Source: Notospermus geniculatus
Lineage: Eukaryota > Nemertea > Pilidiophora > Heteronemertea > Lineidae
DNA length: 64,000 bases
Assembly (NCBI GenBank): GCA_002633025.1
Contig: NMRB01000016.1
Location: 249,336-313,335, forward strand
Reading direction: 5' to 3'
The position numbers were made by a program, and so were the translations under genes. Below, one piece after another: positions 1 to 11,213 of the stretch (positions are counted from its first letter, which is position 1; every line of letters starts with the position of its first letter). The notes beneath the pieces were generated by a model. The model did not search any database. It saw nothing but the letters and a program-made list of their open reading frames with translations, and was not told the origin of the DNA.

Positions 1-274
1 ATGGAAGTAACTCCACTTCAGATCGGGGGGAGGGGGTATGGTGGAAGGCTACACTAACCAACTCTCCACTACTCTGTACTTAACAGTACAGAATAGAGCA
101 GTTACCACAATTAACCATACCCCCTGAGCACCAACGGTGACAATGCATTCTAGCATTCGAGAGCCGAACTATTCTGCAAACGAGTGAATTTCGTTGCCAA
201 CACTATAAATGAACCCTCTGTACTGCTTTCCCCAAGCAAATCGGGCTGCATGTACTTTGGTGTCGATTGTCTAA

Positions 275-416
275 TGCAGGGTTCATTGGCACACGGATTT
301 TGTCCGACTCAGGTCCGTAAAAAATCTATCATATTGACTTTTGCGTTGTCGTATCCGCAAAAATAGGGGCAAACGGACTGAAAACGGATCGGATCCGTGC
401 GCCAATGAACCTTGCT
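275..416. mobile_element. 142-bp MITE with empty site in the sister copy
   Basis: The ends are inverted repeats: TGCAGGGTTCATTGGCACAC at the left, and the reverse complement of the right end reads AGCAAGGTTCATTGGCGCAC. It is flanked by TAA (272-274) and TTA (417-419). The sister duplication near 6321 has a single TTA and no element. A 3-bp TWA target duplication is typical of PIF/Harbinger-type non-autonomous elements; the family assignment is inference. Confidence 0.8.
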
Positions 417-1010
417 TTAGAATGCCGGACTCCCGTCCACGCAGCGGCCCTGTGGTGGAATCTCAATTTTCCAATACCTACCTCTCATATGGTTGTCTTG
501 AAATGTGACGCTCCATCTATACACACACAGTCCCTGTGGTGGTTCGGTGGGTTGGGTAGCCATTTTAAGGACCGTACCCAATATGAGAACGTCTTCGAAG
601 GCTATTTTCGTCTTCTTAACCTTTCGGTAGGAAACAGATTCGTCTGTACTTTTCATCGGTCACTGATTTAAAACTCTAGACAGATAATGCAAGAACAAGA
701 AATGAAGAACCGTCGGTGAGAATGTGATATATTGTCACAGCTGCCTGAACGAAATCGATCTGCCTCTCCAAACGGAAATTGTCAACTCTGATGATGTCTT
801 CTTTAAGTCTGCCCGTTCTTGTTGGCTATCAATGCTACAGGTCTGCTGGTGAATCAAAGCTTGTGGACATAACTGAGTAAGCTAATTAAATACAAGAAGA
901 ATTCACCAGAGTCGTCATCTCCGACATGATCTACTGCAGTACACCGCGTCAGGATGCCTCCACGCACTTGTCCGGATTGCGGGTGCGATTCTCTGATGTC
1001 ACAAACCAAA

Positions 1011-1454
1011 GATCAAATCTCGTACCCAGAGATTCGTTACGCTCGGGCCGAGGTTGTAGGTCGCTCCACGACGAATCTCTGGAGACGGCTGGCCATTTCA
1101 CGCCTTACGTGTGATTTGTGCCATCGTGCAGTTTTAGACCGATTTTAAACCGCAGATGCATTGAAATAATTTGAGTATAAAATATTATCCACAAAAATGT
1201 CCTTAGGAAGGTTTTTATGAGGGATCTGTTGTATATTGAGGAAAAACCACAGCACTTACTTGGCGCACCATATAAACTTGGAGTGAAACGGTCAAAAATT
1301 AGTATATAGCCTATTCATGCGCCGTGTGTAACACATCACTTGCCTGGGGAAACCCCGAAGTAGTCCGTAGCCGTCTCCAGAGATCAGTGTAGCGACCTTC
1401 AACCTCGGTCGAGCGTAACTACATGTAATCTCTGGGTACGAGATTGCCAAAGAT
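1011..1454. mobile_element. Inverted-repeat element private to the left duplication copy
   Basis: Arms 1011-1093 and 1366-1454 are diverged inverted repeats. Both contain TCTCGTACCCAGAGATT and TCTCTGGAGACGGCT when read toward the centre. The internal ~270 bp shows no coding potential. The corresponding place in the right copy lacks it and carries a different element (6906-7052). Confidence 0.6.
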
Positions 1455-1790
1455 CTAATGCTCCCTCCATCTTTTCAACCCTCTAAATTCAAAGCTACAC
1501 CGCGATCTAAATTCAACATTAGCAAGCAGTCGGAATAAATGGCAACGTTTCGTGTGAGCGATCGTTCGCATCATTTTATTGAAATGTCACGTGTGATCAG
1601 ACAGACTTCGTCAGGCATCCATGAGAAGCTATGGAATGGCAATATCAACCCATCCACCCGAGGACTATCTCCTGTGCCAATAATAAATCTGAAATATCCG
1701 GATGGGTGGTGGATGGCGCTGACGCTTCAGAGAATCTCGAAGGTCGGACGCTGTTTTCGACAAAATGATCTGAATTTAGTTGAAAACGTT

Positions 1791-1834
1791 GTACATGTAC
1801 ATGTAGGCCTACATGTACATGTACATGTACATGT
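1791..1834. repeat. ACATGT simple repeat with TAGGCCTA core
   Basis: Repeated GTACAT units flank a TAGGCCTAC word. The same ACATGTA and TAGGCCTA palindromic words recur across the window (15133, 37859, 40348, 51981, 52908). Confidence 0.7.
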
Positions 1835-2117
1835 TCAATTCATACTTCCCTGCGAACCAGTAGGCCTATGCGTAACTGAAGAAGCTTGTTATTTCACGTC
1901 AAGGCTGCATGGTTCCAAACAAAGCATTTTCCATTTACCATGGCTGTTATTCACAGGGATCAGAAGGTTCATTCATACTTCCTCGCCAAAACTTGATTAT
2001 ACATGATTGTACATCCTCAGCGCCCTCACACGACGAGTAGTGTAAACGGGGTCTTTTGTGCACTGGCGGCGCCTGGGTACGTCGATCCCGTTCCTTTCCG
2101 TGTTCAACCGTTTATTA

Positions 2118-3420
2118 TGGTTTCCGATCATCAAGATCGGAAACCATATAGTAGTTGGTCGTGGTGTCTGTCTGTCTGTCCGTCTGTCTGTCTGTGTATC
2201 TGTCTGTCTGTCTGTCCGTCTGTGTGTCTGTCCGCCCTGTAACTCGGCTACTGCAACAGCTGCAGCCCTGAAAGTAACTCACCCCAGGTAACTTGATCCT
2301 GGCTACATGATGAGCTCATTGTTACATGTCTCATACATTTGGGTCATGGTGATATTGATATATCAAATGTTGATATTTTGCCCATCCCTTTCTGTTAAGC
2401 GCTGGTAACTTGGCTCCTAGACCAGTAACAGTTCTTTTTAGTTCCATCCACATGTTCATGGATCAGGGCAACTTACTGGGATCATCAACTTTCATCTCCA
2501 GGGTCAGTATCACATTGATATTGATATATCAAATTTGATATTTTGAGATATCTTAGGATCTCGTCCAGATAGCAACTACATTTTTGCCTTACCCCATCAT
2601 AGTCACTCACGGATGTTATTGCAACTAATATTGTCCACATGGAGTTTGCAGGTCACATGATATTTACTGATATCATGGTGATATTCGATATGTAAATTTG
2701 ATATTCTGAAATAACTCGACAGATGGTGTAGGAGGAAGCATAAAACCTTTACCTCTAAGGGGTTATCACTTATGCTCTTTCAGATTATGCAATGACCTTG
2801 AGTGTTTGAGGTCAAGGTCAAGGTCAAGGTTAAATTCAAACTGAAGTAGTAGGCCTATGGCCGTCTCAAGAACTGACAGAAGACCAGTGAGCATCATGGA
2901 TCCAAGTGATATACATGTACCTCGATTATCCAGGATCCTTCTTTCATTTACACAATGACATTGGAGGTCATAGGTCAAGGTCACGGTTAAAATATAGCTG
3001 TAATATTGGAATAGTCAATAATGTCGACAGAGAACTTGCTAGTGACCTGAAACCAAGCACTGTTTGCGGATAATCTTTCAATTTTTGCAATGACCATGAA
3101 GGTGGGATGTCAAGGTCAAGCTTAAACAGTCCCGATACAGAAACATGTTCATGATGATAACTACAGTCTAGAAGTCTACCTGGCACTATAGACCAACATA
3201 CTAAGGTCGTCACTGAGGATGCTCCTCCTGATTATGCAATGACCTCCTGAAGGTCAGAGGTCACGGTCAATATAAAATAGCTCAGTTACCAGAACTGGTT
3301 GATATCTTCAACAATTAGCGAGCAGCTACATAAAATTATATCCCTGTTATACATTATACATGTTCCTGCATCTACAGTAAACATCGGAAACCATTGACAT
3401 CGCTCCGATGTCCCTCTCTT
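2118..3420. repeat. Composite repeat with (TCTG)n head and ~150-bp internal units
   Basis: It starts with a fold-back (TGGTTTCCGATC / GATCGGAAACCA, 2118-2146), followed by a TCTG/TCCG microsatellite (2160-2237). Two sets of internal units follow: a TGATATTGATATATCAAAT word at about 2350 and 2514 with a diverged form at 2680, and an ATGCAATGACC...AGGTCAAGGTCA word at about 2786, 2952, 3088 and 3236. The right end has another ATCGGAAACCA fold-back at 3382-3411. ORFs over the microsatellite encode only Ser/Val/Cys-rich low-complexity sequence. Confidence 0.55.
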
Positions 3421-4070
3421 GTTGATGAGTTTGTTTGGACAGGCATGACAGGGGTAGTTTATTAACCGTCAAATCCATGAGCAGTGAGGAGTTTTGACTT
3501 TCTAAACAGCAGCATCACGTCTGGTTTATTACATCTCTTCAATCACCCTAATGCAAAGGTGACCCAGATTCATGATAGCTCGGTTCACATAACATGAGCC
3601 CCACTGTGTGTATCTGTCCAGCCACTCTTACACGTAGGTAGGTCACTGACCTTCTTGTAGATGGCAGCGCAGGTCACCACACATTTGATTTTCTCTCTTT
3701 TTCATGTAAATCGGCACTTCTTTTAAAACCAAACCGTAACGAAAACACGTTCCTCCAATTGTACTGTACACATAGGCCGCTCTTCGTAGGCTTCAAGCTA
3801 AGGATGAGACAGGGCAGAGAGTCCGGTCCACCGTAACTGTGTACAGTCATTACATAGCAAGGTATAGCAGATAAACAGGTCAACTCAGGTTGATAACAAA
3901 ATCCAACATGGCTACCGTCCATTATAGTATAGATGTATCACGGATATTTTCGCGGGCCACGAAAATCATTGTTTATTTACATTTTGTTTGTTTATGTCCA
4001 GTCTTTCTTTTTCTTATGAGTAATTTGTTGGTGGCGTGCCCCTCTAGAAATTCTTTTGATACTGAAAATA
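3421..4070. other. No gene seen
   Basis: I see no conserved coding sequence or clear repeat here. The ORFs are short and compositionally ordinary. Confidence 0.5.
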
Positions 4071-4296
4071 TTCAATTTGGTGGGTTGGCATGTTCCAAAA
4101 GTACAAAATAAATGTAAACATCCATGTTTACAAACATTAAATAAGTCGCGATACATTAACTTTAACACAGAACACAACTGAATGAAATTAAAGATAATGT
4201 ATCACGACTTCATTGTTTACATTCAATGTTTGTAAACATTGATGTTTACATTATGTTATTTTGTACTTTTGGGACATGCCAACCCACCAAATTGAA
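4071..4296. mobile_element. 226-bp MITE with long terminal inverted repeats
   Basis: The left arm begins TTCAATTTGGTGGGTTGGCA and the right arm is its reverse complement. The inverted match runs for about 100 bp per arm with small indels, including TGTAAACAT...ATGTTTACA sub-palindromes. No coding capacity. The inverted repeat is seen directly; mobility is inferred. Confidence 0.75.
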
Positions 4297-4583
4297 TTCA
4301 ACCGATTTCTAAGCATTACAAGAGCGGAAATAGATTGTTAAGGATACGGCTTCCCGCGAAAACTCCTTTTTTCCTTAGAATAAACATTTTAGTGTGGAAA
4401 GGGTGTCTCTGACGGTAGTGATATTTTTGTTAGATTTGAGACGAGCGAATCACGTACCGGCTTTTTTCCTTCGCGTTGATTCTAGATGCGATGGTGCAAT
4501 TGAATGGAGTTATAGTCTGGGTTAGCCGGGAGAAATATCTCTCCAGATATGTGAACGGAATGGTTCCCCTAGCGATAAAAACC

Positions 4584-4700
4584 TCCTCCGACAGCCAAAG
4601 AAAAACATGTTGATTGGTCACTCTCATTCAACAAAAGAACATTTAATGGTTTTCAACCAATCGGAGCGTTTTTCATCGGCTGCATTCCGGACGTGATTGG
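4584..4700. repeat. Dispersed repeat family A, copy 1
   Basis: Shares TTGATTGGTCACTCTCATTC, TGGTTTTCAACCAATC and CATCGGCTGC with copies at 9395-9570 and 47865-48020. Each copy carries ATTGGT and ACCAAT words in opposite orientation, like paired CCAAT boxes. Confidence 0.65.
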
Positions 4701-5763
4701 TGCTTGCGATCTCGGTATCTGAGGGACCCATCTCTCCAATCCGTGCTCTGCACGAGACGGGACATTTTTCCAATTTTTTTTCTTTTTTCCTGCTTTGCTT
4801 GCCCTGATTAGATCGAAAAACTCATAATAACACCCTTAAGTTACGCTTCTGTTGTCCCTAAAACTGTTTTCTTCGCAGAAAGTAGATACGTGTATACGAA
4901 ATGTCACCTTTACGATCTCTGGGGTACAGGCGACTTTTTGCACCTCGGGTTCCCGTCAGGGCAACCCGAGACACCCTTTTTGGATCAGTATCAGGTATTC
5001 GTCTCTCCTTCAAACCCACTCATTGCCACTGATTCTGATTCTCCTTTCCAAAGGTGTAATTGTCGTCATCATTGTATGAAATGTACTAAGATCAACACGA
5101 GACACAACGCACAGACAGATAAGGCCGTATCCATTTCAGGGATCGGTTCAGAGGCGTCTTCAAATGACTCCAAGATTCGCAAAGAACACTTACTAGCGTC
5201 GGCATATCAATTACGAATACCCTTAGTGTAGGTCTTCCTTTATTTTCTTCTTGTCAAATTGTTACATCATACGGAAATATAGACGGACGACACTTTTTTG
5301 TAGTGAACCACTCAATAGAGTATTCACTCTATACGACAACAGTCTTTAAGATGCAATACACGTCACCCACTGTATCAATTTTCTCTTGATCATGCAGTCA
5401 AATAACTCTTTGTCGTACAGTAAGCAGTCAAGTTTTCTCGATAGTTTTGAAGACTAAGCGAAGGTACCTTTTGTAATGCGGCCTCCCTTGCAGGCGACTT
5501 CGGCAAACAATATCTCAGAAGCAAGGGAAGTCAAAGAAGGGCGTCCGAATTGCATGATACTGAGCAACTGTATTTCGAAGAAGATTTAATTGTGAGTTCT
5601 TCCTGATAAACATCATGTCGATTTCTCTTGCTCATGTTGCAAAGCGAGGAAAACAACGGCAGTCGATGTAAGGCAGGTTTACACTTCGATCTCGAGTGAC
5701 ATTGCTTCGCCGTCAGCGACCATCGCCGAGCGTTGGCGGACACGCGACCGACCGAAGCTGTAG
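4701..5763. other. No gene seen
   Basis: Short ORFs of 75-113 codons overlap one another in different frames and resemble no family I know. No repeat structure stands out until the MITE at 5764. Confidence 0.45.
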
Positions 5764-5909
5764 CCGGTGACAGACTGGCGCGTACGCGGCGCGTCCTGCG
5801 GGCGTTCCACCAATCAGATTCTTCGGTAAGTGTTTCGGTCTGTGTTACCGCCTCCCTGATTGGTTGAACGCTTCCCGACGCGTTGCTTACGCGTCAGTCT
5901 GTCACCGCC
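5764..5909. mobile_element. 146-bp GC-rich MITE
   Basis: The left end CCGGTGACAGACTGGCGCGT is matched by GGCGGTGACAGACTGACGCGT on the reverse complement of the right end. A second internal inverted match is CCAATCAG / CTGATTGG. No coding sequence. I could not fix the target duplication with confidence. Confidence 0.7.
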
Positions 5910-5987
5910 TTTAGACCCACTTTTAACACCTTTGATCATTCGCTTGTGCGAGAATACCAACTTGTTGACGTCTTCCATTCAATGGTA

Positions 5988-7640
5988 AATGGAAGTACTC
6001 CACTTCAGATCCGGGGGAGTATGGTCGAAGGGTACACTAACCATACTCTCCACTACTGCCGTATACAATACAGAATAGAGCAGATACAGTCTTTACAATC
6101 TTTACAATCTTTACAGTTACATGTACAATCTTTACTTTACAATCTGAGACTCTAGAAAAGACTGAGCTGAAACCTGAGCACCAACGGTGACAATGCATTC
6201 TACCATTCGAGAGCCGAACTATTCTGCAAACGAGTGACTTTCGTTGCCAACACTATAAATGAACTCTCTGTGCTGCTTCCCCAAGCAAATCGGGCTGCAT
6301 GTACTTTGGTGTCGATTGTCTTAGAATGCCGGACTCCCGTCCACGCAGCGGCCCTGTGGTGGAATCTCAATTTTCCAATACGTACCTCTCATATGGTTGT
6401 CTTGAAATGTGACGCTCCATCTACACACACACAGTCCCTGTGGTGGTTCGGTGGGTTGGGGAGCCATTTTAAGGACCATACCCAATATGAGAACGTCTTC
6501 GAAGGCTATTTTCGTCTTCTTAACCTTTCGGTAGGAAACAGATGCGTCTGTACTTTTCATCGGTCACTGATTTAAAACTCTAGACAGATAATGCAAGAAC
6601 AAGAAATGAAGAACCGTCGGTGAGAATGTGATATATTGTCACAGCTGCCTGAACGAAATCGATCTGCCTCTCCAAACGGAAATTGTCAACTCTGATGATG
6701 TCTTCTTTAAGTCTGCCCGTTCTTGTTGGCTATCAATGCTACAGGTCTGCTGGTGAATCAAAGCTTGTGGACATAATAAGCTAATTAAATACAAGAAGAA
6801 TTCACCAGAGTCGGCATCTCCGACATGATCTACCGCATCAGGATGCCTCCACGCACTTGTCCGGATTGCGGTGTGATCCCCTGATGCGCCCATTTTAGCG
6901 CTTTAGAGGCCTGTACCCACTGACGCGATTTGCCATAGAAATTTGATGCTACTCTTTCAATGGTAAAATCTTTTGTTATTGCCTTTTGCCTGTGAAAATG
7001 ACAGGCCAGCGCGAAATTGCGGCGTGAAAACGTGACAGTGGGTTCAGGCCTTAACACTTTTGGAGCGATCACAAACGAAAGGTCTTATAATGCTCCCTCC
7101 GTCTTTTCAACCCTCTAAATTCAAAGCTACACCGCGATCTAAATTCAACATTAGCAAGCAGTCGGAATAAATGGCAACGTTTCGTCTGAGCGATGGTTCG
7201 CATCATTTTATTGAAATGTCACGTGTGATCAGACAGACTTCGTCAGGCATCCATGAGAAGCTATGGAATCATGGCAATATCAACCCACCCACCCGAGGAC
7301 TATCTCCTGTGCCAATAATAAATCTGAAATATCCGGATGGGTGGTGGATGGCGCTGACGCTTCAGAGAATCTCGAAGGTCGGACGCTATTTTCGACAAAA
7401 TGATTTGAATGTGTTGAAAAGGTCATGGGTGTCCTGCTAGAAGCAACTTACAGCTGAGCCTAAATGCCCCGTTGTACATGTTCAATACATACTTCCTTGC
7501 CGACCAGTTGGCCTGTGCGTTATTCACAGGGATCAAAAGGCTCAATTCATACTTCCTCGCCAAAGCTTGATTATACTTCGTGCCACATTAGTTCCAAACA
7601 GCATTTTCCGTTCCACTTGGTTGGCGAGGAAGTATAAATT
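5988..7640. repeat. Right copy of the ~6 kb-spaced segmental duplication
   Basis: Homologous to 1-2000. It lacks the 275-416 and 1011-1454 insertions but has its own at 6906-7052. A CTTTACAAT triplicate lies near 6090-6118. Identity decays after about 7440. Confidence 0.8.
6906..7052. mobile_element. 147-bp MITE private to the right duplication copy
   Basis: Left end AGGCCTGTACCCACTGACGC pairs with the right end, whose reverse complement reads AAGGCCTGAACCCACTGTCA. Flanked by TAG (left) and TAA (right), a possible 3-bp TWA duplication with one change. Absent from the left copy. Confidence 0.7.
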
Positions 7641-8210
7641 ATAAAGGCTTTGCCTTTCTGTTGAATCGCAGTGCCATTCCTTGCCTCCATCTGCCAATGA
7701 ATAGTCGTTCTGCTAGTACCCTGTAGCCATATTACATGTTGCAAGCGGTCCTAAAGAAGGCCGGTTTTTCTTCATCCAGCTTTTAAAAGAGCGAGGTAAT
7801 TGTTCGATCCTTGCAATTAAAAATACACCGTCCAGTCAGCCGAAAATAACGATATTGCAATTTTTCCGCACGAATCGCTGGAAGATAGCCGCATTGATGG
7901 AGAGCATACTGTAGATTGGAAACACGAAATGGAATATGAGCAACCTTTCTGATTTCGTACAAACCCGCTGTAAAATCTGACTTCCATTGGTCAACGACAG
8001 CACTAGCTTACTGGTGGTCAAGGCCAATTGATCACCAGTAGAAGAAGGCCAATTGATGTAATAGCTCTTTTCGTTTTGCTATGCACAGAGTAGTGAAGAG
8101 TACGGCGAGTATTTCAGTTGACGTTGCTCCCACCTATCTTGATTGGCAACACTGCCTTTTACCATTGCAGAGCAGCATCACTTTTCCTTCGTTGGCCTTG
8201 TCATTGTTAG
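7641..8210. other. No gene seen
   Basis: Neither coding potential nor repeat structure was recognised in this stretch. Confidence 0.45.
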
Positions 8211-8385
8211 TCGTTCCTTGTCAAATACTCACTGAGGAGCTAGGCTTCTGCCAATGACGCGTACAATTTTTAATCAGTTGTTCCTTGGTGAAGGAGCTAG
8301 GCTTTTGCCAATGACGCAGACAAATGTGAATGAGTCGTTCCTTGCTAATGACTCATTGAGAGACTAGGCTTTTGCCAATGACGAA
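8211..8385. repeat. Three tandem units of 55-67 bp
   Basis: Each unit contains TCGTTCCTTG (or a variant) and then GCTAGGCTTTTGCCAATGAC (or a variant). Units begin near 8211, 8278 and 8334. Confidence 0.75.
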
Positions 8386-9394
8386 AGAATAAACAAGAAA
8401 CGCTACAGTTGTTTGAAATTCACTTCCTTCCTTCGGGTAGATATGTCATTTATTTTACATACAATATCTTGTTGTAACAAATCCTCTACATATCACATTT
8501 TGGTGATGGTAGGTGCAACCGTTTGATGTGTTGTTTTGACAAGAATTTACTTCATGTGCAGAACTTAACAACCTTCTTTATTTGCTGGTGTGAGCATGGA
8601 CATTCATGGAGGCCCATCCGTCTTTTACACTTGCCATGTCACGCGGTCAAAAGCAAAAACGATGACAAGAATCTTGAAGATGTGAGAAGGAATTGAACGA
8701 TAACCAGTTCGAACCTGTTTCCAGTGAGGCCGTCGCGACGACCACAACAACTGGAAGTGCGGAAAAGACGGCTGACAACTGAGGCCATCTTGAAATGTCA
8801 AGGCCTATGGTCACCCACGCGAAGGCGTAGCGATATGAAGTCTTGATGGCTCAAGATGGCTCAGGCAGAAATTGAAATATTGACGAAGTGTTTCAAAATG
8901 GTGACAATGTTAGAAAGCAAGTTGCTTGTATTCCATGTACTTTGTACTCAAGTATGTTTCATGCCGACTGCGTGACACTGACGGCAGTTTCCACCCACAA
9001 CGATACGACGTTCTTGCCAATACAATTACTTATACCTTTGTAGCAATGTGATTTGAAATTGAACTGTTGCACTCCCGCCTCGGGCAGTGATGAAGAGCGG
9101 GGTGTAATTGGTTTACATTCGATTCTAGCGCGGCGAATGATTCTAAACATTAATGTTTTTAGACACGTTGTTGGTCATGTACCCGTGGCCAAGGGCGAGA
9201 ACTTGAATACAGATGGAAAAAAATTCGCTATGTTGTGTGAAAAATGACGTTGCTCAAACAGAAATTAGTCATTTCACATGTAGATACCTAATAACAGAGA
9301 GGTTTTGCAACGCCCCGGTTAGGCCTACCTTTGCAGTCGAAGAACATGTGAAACCCATTTCCTTTCGAAAACTTAATAAGCTGGTTCCCGTTCT
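8386..9394. other. No gene seen
   Basis: No convincing ORF or repeat. Confidence 0.45.
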
Positions 9395-9570
9395 AAGCGG
9401 TAGGATTAAATACTGAGAGAGGTAGCGCCTGTCGTCCATGATCACGTGATCGCCTCCAAAGCAGCTGATGAAAAACGCGTTGATTGGTCGATTTCATTCA
9501 ACAAAAGAGCAATCAGTGGTTTCTCAACCAATCAAGGCGGTTTTCATTGGATGCTTTTCGGACAATCACG
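9395..9570. repeat. Dispersed repeat family A, copy 2
   Basis: Shares GGTAGCGCCT, GATCACGTGATCG, TTGATTGGTC and ATTCAACAAAAGAGCAATCA with the copies near 4.6 and 47.9 kb. All copies include a CACGTG or ACGTGA word. Confidence 0.65.
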
Positions 9571-9644
9571 GGATTACGGACAGGCGCAACCGATCTCGGT
9601 AATCAATCCTACTGGGTAGATTGGAAACCACATATTCTTCTACG

Positions 9645-9740
9645 GGTGACATCACCGCATTTCAGATGGCGCTCCAAGTATTCGAATAATCACGCCGTCA
9701 CTCGGACAGTGCTGCCACCGATGAAGCGGTGACGTCACTG
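9645..9740. mobile_element. ~96-bp MITE-like inverted repeat
   Basis: GGTGACATCACCGCAT on the left pairs with GCGGTGACGTCACT on the right. Imperfect pairing continues through GGCGCTC / GTGCTGCC. No coding sequence. Confidence 0.5.
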
Positions 9741-9954
9741 GCGGTAATCAACAGTAAATGCATACAAAAATAATCTGCTTTATCCAATTGAGAAAATGGT
9801 TTCACCAATTAGTTGTTTGCTTTTGTACGCAATAAATCAGTGTCTTCATCAACATTGTCATCATGGTAGACTTCATAATAATAGGGCTGGCGTCTTATGT
9901 CCGCTATTTGATGCAAAGCTTTCAGATATTTGTCAAAACAATGGCCGTAAAGTA

Positions 9955-10152
9955 ATGAAAACTGCAACAATCACAAAGATTTTGTGCTGTTTAAGTTTCC
10001 TTTTGGTTATACTTCTTGTAAATTGTCTCCAGGGAAGGATATCCGTAGAATCCGCACAAGGCAAGAGTTTTGACCCGGGTCACTTACGTACGTTGGTGCA
10101 CAGAAATCGTGTATCCGTGGTTACAAACATATCAATTTTACGTCATTTTTAA
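9955..10152 (+). CDS. Candidate secreted small protein or first coding exon (65 aa)
   Basis: The ATG at 9955 opens a frame starting MKTATITKILCCLSF, followed by a strongly hydrophobic run to about residue 25 (LLVILLVNCLQG). This is a textbook-looking signal peptide with two Lys before the core. The remaining ~40 residues are polar, with no cysteines or repeated motif I recognise, and end in TAA at 10152. The frame is open upstream to 9796, but I chose this ATG because it places the hydrophobic core at the N terminus. A possible splice donor (TTAC then GTACGT) lies at about 10085, so this could be a first exon. No homologue is recognised; chance is a real alternative. Confidence 0.3.
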   Translation: MKTATITKILCCLSFLLVILLVNCLQGRISVESAQGKSFDPGHLRTLVHRNRVSVVTNISILRHF

Positions 10153-10942
10153 TACGTTCCTCTTCACGTTGTAGAGATCACGTCGTCTGAGATTGTGTCT
10201 CCGTCATCGTCGGGTTTTCTGTAAAGATAAAGGACATAGACTGTTATTTTGACGTAGCATACTCCCTATTTTGCCTCACCAATCTTTCTGCACTCTCAAA
10301 AATAAATAATAGGCTTCATTTGATTTTCAATGCTGTGAAATATGGGTCAAAATATGTCGTCAACTGAACCTTGGAAGTAACCTACAAATGATACAGACTG
10401 GAAAGGTTTAAAAACATGATATTGAACATTTCCCGAGGCCACGCAGGCATTATCAGAACAAACACAGTCGAGAGATAGTTTTGACGTATTCGCAGCTACC
10501 ACCTGTCCAAAAAGTGTAAAAGCCTTTAACTGAGAACCGCCCATAATCCCAAAGACGAAAAGAAAAAAAAACGGAAACCGCTGCTTTTGATACCGTTTAA
10601 TAAAAATGCATTTTGGGGCAGTACACTCATTATCAATTAAGGATACGCATCTTCAAAAATTCATCAGCTTATGAATTCTTGGTATTTTCCAGGAGAGGAT
10701 TGACGAGAGTTTCAAATTCTTTCGAGCGTGAAGTTTTGTCATTGAAAAACCTATGCATGAGTTGCAGGATTACCGTACAGGCCTGTAATCTGTACTAGCG
10801 GCATTGCTCAAAAATCCTAAAATGCGAAACACAAGCTTCGAGGAAAAGGTCGGGGGTGTAAAATGCAGCAAAACCAGAAGGATCATCATCATTTAAAACA
10901 TGACACAGCGGGGTCTACTAAAGATCCATTTTTTGCTACCAT
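10153..10942. other. No gene seen
   Basis: AT-rich, with only short ORFs and no repeat structure noted. Confidence 0.45.
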
Positions 10943-11213
10943 TGACTTGTTCGAGACTGCACGGCAATCCGAGTTACCGTTGATGTGTTCGAGACTGGTC
11001 CACAAACCGAGGTGTCGTTGATTTGTTCGATGGTCTAGGGCAAACCGAGGTGTCGTTGATTTGTTCGATGGTCTAGGGCAAACCGAGGTGTCGTTGATTT
11101 GTTCGAGACTAGTCTACGGCAAACCGAGGTGTCCTATTTGCTCGAGATTCCTCTACGGCAAACCGAGGTGTCGCTGTTTGCTTGAGACTGGTCGACGGCA
11201 AACCGAGGTGTCT
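10943..11213. repeat. ~40-bp minisatellite, about seven units
   Basis: Units carry TTGTTCGAGACTGGTC (variant GATGGTCTAGG), then GGCAAACCGAGGTGTCGTTG. The unit length varies from about 36 to 42 bp, and an ORF across the array is incidental. Confidence 0.85.

Larger units (their letters stand above)
1..2000. repeat. Left copy of a ~6 kb-spaced segmental duplication
   Basis: Long stretches match 5988-7640 at high identity: 121-271, 417-960 and 1463-1760 align with about 6225-6320, 6321-6860 and 7088-7400. The copies differ by point changes and by private insertions: 275-416 and 1011-1454 here, 6906-7052 in the other copy. Short ORFs in both copies (for example 417-656 minus and 1539 onward plus) differ almost only by amino-acid-changing substitutions, so they do not look like conserved genes. 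This is seen directly; the mechanism is inferred. Confidence 0.8.

Noticed and set aside
417-656. 79-codon ORF duplicated at 6321-6560
   Set aside because: The two copies differ at five positions, all amino-acid changing and none silent, so there is no sign of protein-level selection; it lies in a duplicated repeat.
1539-2006. 155-codon ORF with partner at 7171-7440
   Set aside because: Differences between copies are mostly amino-acid changing; the longer copy runs into an ACATGT simple repeat encoding HVHVHV; no domain.
2003-2291. ORFs rich in Ser, Val and Cys
   Set aside because: Translation of the TCTG/TCCG microsatellite.
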